DNA of 64,000 nucleotides, taken from assembly GCA_020635435.1 (NCBI GenBank), contig JACJZU010000004.1, forward strand, positions 124,001 through 188,000, written 5' to 3'. The notes under the pieces were generated by a model that was not told the DNA's origin, did not search any database, and saw only the letters and a program-made list of their open reading frames with translations. Origin of the DNA: Flavobacteriales bacterium. Lineage in GTDB: Bacteria; Bacteroidota; Bacteroidia; NS11-12g; UBA9320. This document shows positions 17,503 through 24,597 of this stretch, in pieces. The position numbers were made by a program, and so were the translations under genes. Each line of letters opens with the position of its first letter. Within the stretch, counting starts at the first letter, position 1.

Positions 17503-17991
17503 ATGATAGTCCGACCACTTGAAAAAGCAGATCTGAAGGTCGTATTGGAGATCTTTCAATTGGGGATCGAAACGGGGATAGCTACTTTCGAATTGCATGT
17601 TCCTGATCCTGAAGGTTTTGATTCCAGGTTCAACATTCCATGCAAGTTTGTATGTGAGCTAGACGGTTTGGTCCGGGGTTGGGTAGCGCTGGCACCTGTA
17701 TCTTCGCGCAAGGCCTATGCAGGAGTGGCTGAATTGAGTATTTACGTTCATCCAGCCTTTCAGAGGATGGGGATTGGTAAGCTGTTGCTCATGCGATTGA
17801 TCGAAGAGTCGGAATCATTTGGTTTTTGGACTCTGACCTCAACGGTATTTCCTCAAAACCAGGCAACGCTTCATTTACACTATGGATGCGGATTCAGGCT
17901 GGTGGGCAGAAGAGAGCGGATCGGTGTGCTGAACGGTATTTGGCAAGATACGTTTATCCTCGAGCGAAGAAGCGAAGTTGTGGGAATCTGA
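17503..17991 (+). CDS. GNAT family N-acetyltransferase, phosphinothricin acetyltransferase-like
   Basis: 162 residues from the ATG at 17503 (MIVRPLEKADLKVVLEIFQLG). The core has ATFELHVPDP near the start, AELSIYVHPAFQRMGIGKLLLMRLIEE with the acetyl-CoA-binding Q-R-x-G-I-G loop, then a C-terminal HYGCGFRLVGRRERIG and WQDTFILER. The order and the C-terminal W-x-D-T-F element fit the Pat/Bar-type acetyltransferases that acetylate methionine sulfone/sulfoximine-like amino acid analogues. The natural substrate is unknown. An earlier in-frame start at 17467 would lie inside the patatin gene. Confidence 0.88.
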   Translation: MIVRPLEKADLKVVLEIFQLGIETGIATFELHVPDPEGFDSRFNIPCKFVCELDGLVRGWVALAPVSSRKAYAGVAELSIYVHPAFQRMGIGKLLLMRLIEESESFGFWTLTSTVFPQNQATLHLHYGCGFRLVGRRERIGVLNGIWQDTFILERRSEVVGI

Positions 17992-18029
17992 TAGTTAAGC
18001 CGTATTTTTCTTCTCTTAAAGCATTATTC

Positions 18030-18662
18030 ATGTCGGAACTAACAATTAGTTTGTTGACCCAACGCGGGCTTGAAATATTCGATCAGGCCGGCTACAAGGG
18101 TACTTATTGGCCGGTGGCAACATCGTTTTTAACACAGGAGACGCAGACTTTTTGCGGGGTGGCATCGTCGGTATGTGTGTTGAATGCCCTTCCTGTTGCG
18201 AAGCCTGTTACTCCGCCATATGCACCACATGCGTATTTTACACAGGATAATTACTTCTCCGATGCTGTCGAGCGGATCGTGCCCCGTGAACAGGTATTGC
18301 AGGAAGGTATGACACTCAGGCAGATCACGTCGGCTTTAGGGACCTGGAATGTAGCGTGTGAGTCGTATTACGCTTCAAATGAGTCTATTGAAGAGTTGCG
18401 GGAACAAGTTCAGGAGGTTTGTTCGAATTCGAAAATGGCATTGATCTTTAATTTTTATCGACCGGGTCTAGGGCAAGAGGGCGGTGGTCATTTTTCGCCG
18501 ATCGGGGCGTATGATCGTATAACGGATTCTGTGTTGTTAATGGATGTGGCCCGGTACAAATACCCACCGGTTTGGGTTACTTTGGAGGTGATCTACAATG
18601 CGATGAATACTATAGATAGTAGTTCTCAATTGAGCAGGGGCTGGGTCCGCTGTTGGGTTTGA
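18030..18662 (+). CDS. Phytochelatin synthase-like protein (glutathione gamma-glutamylcysteine transpeptidase fold)
   Basis: 210 residues from the ATG at 18030 (MSELTISLL). The papain-like catalytic triad of the PCS family is complete: Cys42 in QTFCGVASSV, His154 in GGGHFSPIGAYD and Asp172 in LLMDVARYKYPPVWV. Spacing (112 and 18 residues) is almost the same as in the characterised cyanobacterial enzyme from Nostoc (Cys70, His183, Asp201). Prokaryotic members mainly remove glycine from glutathione, with weak phytochelatin synthesis; related proteins in eukaryotes protect from cadmium and zinc. No signal peptide is evident. It lies 38 bases after the GNAT gene and just before the inverted repeat copies. 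The C-terminal Cys-rich domain of plant enzymes is absent, as usual for bacteria. Confidence 0.9.
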   Translation: MSELTISLLTQRGLEIFDQAGYKGTYWPVATSFLTQETQTFCGVASSVCVLNALPVAKPVTPPYAPHAYFTQDNYFSDAVERIVPREQVLQEGMTLRQITSALGTWNVACESYYASNESIEELREQVQEVCSNSKMALIFNFYRPGLGQEGGGHFSPIGAYDRITDSVLLMDVARYKYPPVWVTLEVIYNAMNTIDSSSQLSRGWVRCWV

Positions 18663-18714
18663 GGTGCTTTTTGATTAGGTGGGGTTGGGTTTTCATCATT
18701 GAGCGACGAATCTT

Positions 18715-19115
18715 GTAATACAGATTACACAGATTTTTTAACCACAGATTAACACAGATTTGCACAGATAGTGGAAGGATTTTTTTGAGGGTTAGAGAAC
18801 GAGAAGATCCTAATTTAAGCCCGGGAATTTGTGGGTGTGCGCGTTGTGGGCCGTGCGCTTTAAAATTCCCGAAGCTCTTTTGCCTACTTTTTGAGCCAAA
18901 AAAGTAGGCGCGGGTTATGGGGCTGCGCAAGCCCTAAGCGAAAGATAAGCTGCCGCGACCTGGCTGCGGATCTTGCTCCACGGATCATACCGATTCATAA
19001 AGATCACGGAGGACAACGTAATCTGTGAAAAATCTGTGTAAGTCTGTGTAATCTGTGGTGCAAAGAATTTACGTCGCTATTTCACCACAGATCACACAGA
19101 TCAACACAGATAATG
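18715..19115 (-). repeat. Palindromic dispersed repeat, copy C
   Basis: Reverse-complement copy of the element at 5580-5967. The GCCTACTTTTT hairpin is at 18882-18909, the GGGAATTT/AAATTCCC arms around 18822-18872, and the ATCTGTG/CACAGAT dyad at 19019-19110. The small hairpin has one changed base (GGGGCT for AGGGCT). It shares its ATCTGTG arm with copy D, so the two are nested head to tail. Confidence 0.85.
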
Positions 19116-19465
19116 GAAGGATTTTTTTTGAAGCTCAGAGAATGAGAAGATCCTTATTTAGGCCCGGGAATTTGTGGGTGTGCGCGTTGTGGGCCGTGCG
19201 CTTTAAAATTCCCGAAGCTCTTTTGCCTACTTTTTGAGCCAAAAAAGTAGGCGCGGGTTATAGGGCTGCGCAAGCCCTAAGCGAAGGACATACTGCCGCG
19301 ACCTGGCTGCGGATCTTGCTCCACGGATCATACCGATTCATGAAGATAACGGCGGATAAACCAATCTGTGAAAAATCTGTGAAAGTCTGTGTAATCTGTG
19401 GTGCAAGGAATTTACGTCGCTATTTCACCACAGATCACACAGATTCACACAGATATTGGAGGGAT
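19080..19465 (-). repeat. Palindromic dispersed repeat, copy D
   Basis: Second reverse-complement full copy. The perfect 11-bp hairpin lies at 19225-19252, and TAGGGCT/AGCCCTA at 19261-19279. The left dyad (19362-19455) ends 7 bases from the stop of the ZnuD-like receptor gene. Copies C and D match each other more closely than they match A and B around the ATCCGTGGAGCAAGATCCGC segment, suggesting local duplication. No gene lies in 18663-19471. Confidence 0.85.
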
Positions 19466-19471
19466 TTTTTG

Positions 19472-21841
19472 TTAGTCGTTCTCGAAATGATAGTTGATCC
19501 GAAATACGAAATTGCGCCCTGCTTCATCGGCAAAATAGCGGAGGCGGTTGAGATAGTCACGATACGCCTTATTCAAGACATTCTCAACAGTTAAGTGCAT
19601 GTCTAACCCGCCTCTTTTGAGAGATTTGTATGCACCGAGATTTAGCTCAAACAGGCCATAGGCATCCGGAGCGGGCATGAAATCCTGCCAATCTTCCAAA
19701 CGGTATTGTCGTGCCACACCTTTCCAGGCAATTCCGAATGTTCTGTTGCTCAGTGACTTTCCGTCGGTTGGGGCGTACTGGACTCCAATGCGTGCATTAT
19801 CGGCCGGTATGTACAACAATGGGATCTGTTCGCTAAGGTTGAAGCCACGGATCAGGGAGGCATTGAGATTGTATTTCCAATGATCGGATGGTGCGAAGCT
19901 GAGGAGGAGATCATTTCCCAGAAGGGCTGCGTGTGTCTGCTCATATCGAAAAAGCGGGAATGCACCACGGATGGTGAGGCTGTAGGTGCCGGTAGGTTCG
20001 AGATACATGAAATCCCGGATATATTGTCCGAATAAACCCCATTGCACGATCCACTTACGTTTTTCGATCCAGTCTATGGTGGCAGATAGTTTCGTTGAGC
20101 GCTCAGGTACCATTCCCGGATTGCCCTCTTCGATCCCGCTCACACCCTGGTGAAGGCCGAAGCTGTATAATTCGTTCACTTCCGGTGCGCGGAGGTGGTG
20201 GGAAGCATTAAAGAAGAGCGAAAGTGAATCATTCAGCGCGTACCGATAACCGGCACTTATTGCGTACGGGTTGAAATTGCGAACGACGTATTCGAACGAT
20301 CGTGGGGGCCCCATTTCCAATTTCCAAACAGCAAGATTTCTGTGATCGAATCGCATCCCAAATTCAAGAAGGCTTTGGCTAGCCCGTCGCTGAAGCACCT
20401 GAAAGAGGCCCGGAGTGTGCTCTCTGTAGTTCGGGATCAAAGGCAGTATACCCGTACCCGGTATATTGTAGTTGTCGCGGATCTGGTATTGTAATCCTCC
20501 TTTATAAGTCCATATGTCGGCAAAGTAGTGCACATGTGAGAACTCCATGAAATGCGTATACTGTTGCAGCGAAAGAGCGGGATCTTCCGATCTGCCGGCC
20601 CGACGCACATCAAATTCCCTTCGCTGATTGAGTTGAAGTCCGTATTTCCCCCGCCAACTGGATTTTGTTTTGCGCGAGTAAACGCTTTCCCATTTCAGGA
20701 GATGGTGGTTCACTTCCTGCCGGGGTTCATTGATCGCGTACGAAAAATCGTTTGAAGTAAATAAAGGGACTTCAGCGCGCATGGCCGCTTGCAGATCGGA
20801 CAAATTGCCAATATGTGAGCCACGCAGGATTCCGATCCGGGAATGTATGTAGCTGTAGTACAATTCGTGTTTCCAATGCACTCCCCATTTGGGGTCCATC
20901 AGGATTGAACCCGCCAACTCCGACCGGCCGGTGTTCGTGAGATAATAATCGGCGGCACGGTTATCTCCGGAACGTTTCATAGTGAAGGTTCCGCGCCATC
21001 CAAATCGATCTTCGCGTTTCTCGAAAGCCGTGTTCAGGGTGTGCCCCAATCCGTTACTTGCAAGTGCATAATTGACCCGGCCATGCAGATTTGGGTCCTC
21101 TTTGATCCGATTGGGTTTGATCACTACGATCCCTCCCAGTGAATTTCCGCCATATTCCAGAGCTCCGGCACCTTTAACAACTGAGATCTCACCGGCGGTG
21201 AAGGGATCGATCTCGGGGGCGTGATCATTCCCCCAAAGCTGTCCACCGTGCAGAAGGCCGTTATTCAATATAGCAATCCGATTGCCGTATAAACCCTGAA
21301 TTACAGGTTTTGCGATACCTGATCCACCCTTCAAACTACTGATTCCGGGTATGGATTCGATAAGTTCCGCCAGACTTTTCTGGCTTTCGTCACCAATTCG
21401 GTGCTCGTCAAGTGTATTGCTACGGTGTACATGACCTGAGCCATGCTCGCCATGTACGATCGCCTCATTCAGAAATTCCGCATTGTGTGCCAGATAGATC
21501 GTGAGCAGCGTGTCTCTAACCAGATTCAAATAGGTGTGGACGGAATGACAACCCACGTGGGTAACCTGTAGGTGTAGCTCTCCTGCGCACAGGTTTTGAA
21601 TGGAAAATGCTCCATTGGCATCACATACAACCAATTTCCCCTGATCTTCCAACAGGATCTCGGCATAGGAAAGCGGCAGGTTGGTGCTGCGGTCGATCAC
21701 CTTCCCACTCAATGTGAGTCTGCAAGATTGTGCCTGAACCCTGAGGTTCGGGAGAAGTGCGACAACTAATACTGCGATTGTACTCAGCAGTAAAGCAGAA
21801 ATGCCACTTCGCTGATTCCAATCCAGTCGGGTTCGTGTCAT
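19472..21841 (-). CDS. TonB-dependent receptor, ZnuD-like (zinc/heavy metal uptake)
   Basis: 789 residues with an N-terminal signal anchor (ISALLLSTIAVLVVALL...VQAQ) and a carboxypeptidase-like domain (~40-120). A His-rich stretch, HGEHGSGHVH (residues 130-139), comes before the plug (LIESIPGISSLKGGSGIAKPVIQGLYGNRIAILNNG, GNDHAPEIDPFTAGEISVVKGAGALEYGGNSLGGIVVI). The G-x-x-x-x-V-I-x-G-x-x-G-x-R-I-x-x-L-N segment with the following D-H is shared with ZnuD, the neisserial zinc receptor. It overlaps the end of the lipoprotein gene upstream. Zinc or a similar divalent metal is the inferred cargo. The barrel is complete, ending in NFVFRINYHFEND. Confidence 0.85.
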   Translation of the reverse strand: MTRTRLDWNQRSGISALLLSTIAVLVVALLPNLRVQAQSCRLTLSGKVIDRSTNLPLSYAEILLEDQGKLVVCDANGAFSIQNLCAGELHLQVTHVGCHSVHTYLNLVRDTLLTIYLAHNAEFLNEAIVHGEHGSGHVHRSNTLDEHRIGDESQKSLAELIESIPGISSLKGGSGIAKPVIQGLYGNRIAILNNGLLHGGQLWGNDHAPEIDPFTAGEISVVKGAGALEYGGNSLGGIVVIKPNRIKEDPNLHGRVNYALASNGLGHTLNTAFEKREDRFGWRGTFTMKRSGDNRAADYYLTNTGRSELAGSILMDPKWGVHWKHELYYSYIHSRIGILRGSHIGNLSDLQAAMRAEVPLFTSNDFSYAINEPRQEVNHHLLKWESVYSRKTKSSWRGKYGLQLNQRREFDVRRAGRSEDPALSLQQYTHFMEFSHVHYFADIWTYKGGLQYQIRDNYNIPGTGILPLIPNYREHTPGLFQVLQRRASQSLLEFGMRFDHRNLAVWKLEMGPPRSFEYVVRNFNPYAISAGYRYALNDSLSLFFNASHHLRAPEVNELYSFGLHQGVSGIEEGNPGMVPERSTKLSATIDWIEKRKWIVQWGLFGQYIRDFMYLEPTGTYSLTIRGAFPLFRYEQTHAALLGNDLLLSFAPSDHWKYNLNASLIRGFNLSEQIPLLYIPADNARIGVQYAPTDGKSLSNRTFGIAWKGVARQYRLEDWQDFMPAPDAYGLFELNLGAYKSLKRGGLDMHLTVENVLNKAYRDYLNRLRYFADEAGRNFVFRINYHFEND

Positions 21842-22407
21842 TGCACCTGCAATGGGAGTCTTACTTCAATGTCTGTTTCGCCCCCTGCATTCTGAATATT
21901 GCCCGCTTCAACTCCGGTGGCATTTTTGTCCGGTTCATGCCGAAGTGTTATCTGAAGTGATCCGGACCCGGGGCCAAACGTCTGCAGTGTGAATGCAAGT
22001 CCTATTGGCTTGCCGTTCGCATCCGAATCGGCATATGTTGAACCAAGCTCAATTCCGATCGCTTCAAAGAAGAACTGATGCGCGTCGCCTTCCGTACGAA
22101 TCTCGGCAGTGATATCTTCAACCGGCGTTACGCTTTCATTCAAAAGTGTGAGCGTTCCGGAATACAGCGTACTATCCTCGAGAGTTGCACCGGTGAGTAC
22201 GGGATCGTTCCCGCCTTCTCCATCAATGTCCACAAAACTCAATACAAGAGTAGTGTCCTTGCCTTCAGGTTTCAGTTCCAGACGTAGGGTAGTAATGAGT
22301 TCCTGTTCTTCCTCGGGGATCGGTTCATCATCGGGGTTGCAAGCACCCCAGGTGAACATAAAAAGAGATGAAATAACGAATAATGTGTAGTTGTTTTTCC
22401 AGGTCAT
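21838..22407 (-). CDS. Lipoprotein coupled to the ZnuD-like receptor
   Basis: 189 residues from the ATG at 22407 (MTWKNNYTLFVISSLFMFTWGACNPDDEP), with lipobox WGAC. It is beta-rich, with LRLELKPEGKDTTLVLSFVD, TLTLLNESV and LQITLRHEPDKNA, resembling the small 'type 1 periplasmic-binding-like' lipoproteins that commonly accompany TonB receptors in Bacteroidota. The stop overlaps the start of the receptor by 4 bases, so translation is coupled. The likely role is a surface or periplasmic partner of the receptor; metal binding is not visible, as it has only one His (LRHEP). Confidence 0.8.
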   Translation of the reverse strand: MTWKNNYTLFVISSLFMFTWGACNPDDEPIPEEEQELITTLRLELKPEGKDTTLVLSFVDIDGEGGNDPVLTGATLEDSTLYSGTLTLLNESVTPVEDITAEIRTEGDAHQFFFEAIGIELGSTYADSDANGKPIGLAFTLQTFGPGSGSLQITLRHEPDKNATGVEAGNIQNAGGETDIEVRLPLQVQ

Positions 22408-22476
22408 ATTGTAGTTTGTTAGGATTGATATTTGAACATATCGAAACTCAATTTCAGCCAACCCGTGCTGACGAGT

Positions 22477-22986
22477 TTATTCTGCGCTCTTTCGCGGTGT
22501 CGTTGAGAGATTCTTACTGCGTTCGATCGATTGAAGAGCGAGGTAATTGACGCCAAATCGACCAATATTATCCAATTCCTGATCGTATTGATCGAAATGC
22601 TTCTCTTCATCGGCCACCAAAGCCTCGAAGAGTTGTTTGGAGATCGCATCGTTATTTGCGGAACAGGTATTTGCCCATTCATTGTATTCACGGGCGCTGT
22701 CCATTTCCATTTGACGGGCCGTTTCAAGCATTTCCTTTACGTCCTTAACCCGTTTCACCTCATGAGCTGCATTCATGTTCACATCGCCATTCAGAAACAA
22801 AATGCGTTCAGCCAGTTTCTCGATATGTATCATTTCGTCGATGGCCGTGCGTTTGAATAAGCCGGCCAACAGATCAAAACCCTGATCGTCGCAGTGAAAG
22901 TGAAAATACATGTATTGGTGGATGGCGCTGAGTTCATCGGCTACAGCCTTGTTCAATAATTCGATACTTTTTTCGTGCATGATCAT
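22477..22986 (-). CDS. bfr: Bacterioferritin
   Basis: 169 residues, four-helix ferritin-like. Di-iron ligands are visible: Glu in VADELSAIHQYMYFHFH, the E-x-x-H pair in TAIDEMIHIEKLAE, and E-x-x-H in LVADEEKHFDQYDQE. A Met (LAERILFLNGDVNMN region) could serve as heme ligand. It stores iron and detoxifies peroxide in the cytoplasm. The start is MIMHEK (22986) or MHEK (22980). It lies 30 bases after the SRPBCC gene and ahead of the lipoprotein-receptor pair on the same strand, in a metal-handling context. Confidence 0.92.
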   Translation of the reverse strand: MIMHEKSIELLNKAVADELSAIHQYMYFHFHCDDQGFDLLAGLFKRTAIDEMIHIEKLAERILFLNGDVNMNAAHEVKRVKDVKEMLETARQMEMDSAREYNEWANTCSANNDAISKQLFEALVADEEKHFDQYDQELDNIGRFGVNYLALQSIERSKNLSTTPRKSAE

Positions 22987-23016
22987 AATTGGGTTCTGTT
23001 CGGAAAGTCTTCAAAG

Positions 23017-23475
23017 TTACAAATTGCCGGAGGCTTCTCCGGTCAGATTTTCAGCTCTGTTCTTCAATGCTTCGTTCATTGCCTCGAAACCGGCCCGGGT
23101 ATTTGCTCGAATTGAATTCCAGAGAATAGGCACGAGAATGCCGCTGAATTGCTCGCGTTGAACGAAATGGGTTTTACCCTGGGGAAGTTCCTTCAATTCG
23201 AAAATGTGCTCACCATCGAATAATCCCGGTATCAACAAATGTCCTTTCCAACGCAATTCCTGTGCAATGTTCGCTACTCTACAAACAGGTTTGAAGCGCA
23301 TAGGTTTGGAATTCGGAGGATGAATTTGGACATCAATGCTCGAGCCGGGACGAAATTCTCCCTCGAGTTTCTTGATGAATGGATTCCAAAGCGGATAAGT
23401 TCCGAAATCTGTTAAAACGCTCCATACAATGCTGGGCGAGGCTGAAATGACCACCTCCGTGTGCAATTCTCTCAT
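23017..23475 (-). CDS. SRPBCC domain protein (polyketide cyclase/dehydrase-like)
   Basis: 152 residues forming one START/SRPBCC helix-grip fold: VVISASPSIVWSVLTDFGTYPLWNPFIKKLEG at the start, a central sheet (LLIPGLFDGEHIFELKELPQGKTHFVQREQFSG) and a long C-terminal helix (SIRANTRAGFEAMNEALKNRAE). It binds a hydrophobic ligand in a cavity; the ligand is unknown. It lies 26 bases downstream of the pirin gene in the same orientation. Confidence 0.88.
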   Translation of the reverse strand: MRELHTEVVISASPSIVWSVLTDFGTYPLWNPFIKKLEGEFRPGSSIDVQIHPPNSKPMRFKPVCRVANIAQELRWKGHLLIPGLFDGEHIFELKELPQGKTHFVQREQFSGILVPILWNSIRANTRAGFEAMNEALKNRAENLTGEASGNL

Positions 23476-23501
23476 GGGAATTGCAAATTACAATGATCGT
23501 A

Positions 23502-24209
23502 TTAAGTGGGAATGTCCATGATGAGGACGAGTGATTTTTCAGAAGCGCGAATGTTGATCTGTTCCGTGTGGGTGATGCCCAATCCGTCTCTTCTACCCAA
23601 AGGTCCTGATTCGGCGTCAACAGCCCCCTCGATCACGAAAACAAATATGCCGTTTCCCGGTCGTTTGATCTTGTACGTGAGTTCAACTCCCGTATCCATC
23701 TCTGCCATTGAAAACCAGGCATTCTGATTGATCCAGGTAGGCAGATCGGAGGCATTCGGACTCACAATGAGCCCCCAGTTGTTCTTGATTTTTTCCTTGT
23801 CAAGGGTCATTTGACCATAACGAGGCTCTACATTGAGTTTGGATGGTTTGATCCAGATCTGCAGAAACTTGACAGGTTTGTCCGGGTTATGGTTGTATTC
23901 ACTATGTGTAATGCCTGTTCCGGCACTCATCACCTGTACATCACCTTGTTTGATAATAGCAGTGTTCCCCATGCTATCCCGGTGCTCCAGATCACCTTCC
24001 AGTGGAATGGAAATGATCTCCATATTCGAATGTGGGTGCTCGCTAAAGCCCTCACCGGCAGAAACTTCGTCGTCGTTCAACACACGCAACACGCCAAACC
24101 CCATTTTGGAAGAGTCGAAAAAATTACCAAAACTAAAGGTGTGATGCGTGTCCAACCACCCGTAGTTGGCATATCCTCGTTCATTTGCCGGAAAGTAGAT
24201 CGCTTGCAT
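23502..24209 (-). CDS. Pirin family protein
   Basis: 235 residues with a bicupin fold. The N-terminal cupin has the metal-binding motif HPHSNMEIISIPLEGDLEHRDSMGN (residues ~57-82) with His and Glu ligands as in pirin/YhhW, and GDVQVMSAGTGITHSEYNHNPD follows. Known bacterial pirins bind Fe or Ni, and some are quercetinases. It is the first gene of a minus-strand run with SRPBCC and bfr. The 220-base upstream region to 24429 is AT-rich, with no other gene. Confidence 0.92.
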   Translation of the reverse strand: MQAIYFPANERGYANYGWLDTHHTFSFGNFFDSSKMGFGVLRVLNDDEVSAGEGFSEHPHSNMEIISIPLEGDLEHRDSMGNTAIIKQGDVQVMSAGTGITHSEYNHNPDKPVKFLQIWIKPSKLNVEPRYGQMTLDKEKIKNNWGLIVSPNASDLPTWINQNAWFSMAEMDTGVELTYKIKRPGNGIFVFVIEGAVDAESGPLGRRDGLGITHTEQINIRASEKSLVLIMDIPT

Positions 24210-24429
24210 GAATTTTTTAGATTCGTTCTAAACTATACAATTTTACATTTTTATTGTTCATTCTACACAATAAAATCGACTAAAGGTAAACTAAAATTCA
24301 AAAAACAACAACCGTGTTTTGATATTGTAAAAGGCGGAACCGATACAGCATGGTCATCTTTCCATCGCCGTGCCGCTGTGGCTATGGGAGGATTCTCTTC
24401 ACAACTCCTTTGCTCTCAGTCCGGAGTTG

Positions 24430-24585
24430 CTACAGGGTTTTGGAGCTTCTACTACATTTTTTACTACAGTATCGAACATTATCCCAGTTCAGTTCCCATT
24501 TCTTGCGCCATGTGAAGGGTCTCAGACAAACAGGACAGGTCTTTTCGGGCAATCCTTTGCGTTTATCCGGTTTCAGTCTTTTCAC
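24430..24585 (-). CDS. DUF2256 family zinc-ribbon miniprotein
   Basis: 51 residues from a GTG at 24585, read directly from the sequence. It contains the family signature TCPVCLRPFTWRKKWELNW followed by VRYCSKKC: four Cys in a C-x2-C...C-x3-C zinc-ribbon arrangement with a W-R-K-K-W core. The GTG is the only plausible start between the cryptochrome stop at 24598 and the motif. DUF2256 genes are regularly adjacent to cryptochrome/photolyase genes, as here (12-base gap). Molecular role unknown. Confidence 0.88.
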   Translation of the reverse strand: MKRLKPDKRKGLPEKTCPVCLRPFTWRKKWELNWDNVRYCSKKCSRSSKTL

Positions 24586-24597
24586 TTTCCAAGGTAA

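Noticed and set aside
18715..19465. Possible CRISPR array because of recurring short direct repeats
   Set aside because: The ATCTGTG words recur every ~10 bases without uniform spacers of 25-40 bases and no cas gene is present.
22408..22476. GATAT-N6-ATATC upstream of the ZnuD-like receptor pair, considered as Zur box
   Set aside because: Arms of 5 bp are too short and do not resemble a known Zur consensus.
24237..24271. ACAAT-N11-ATTGT-N9-ACAAT in the AT-rich region before the pirin gene
   Set aside because: Five-base arms in very AT-rich DNA are expected by chance; no regulator gene is adjacent.
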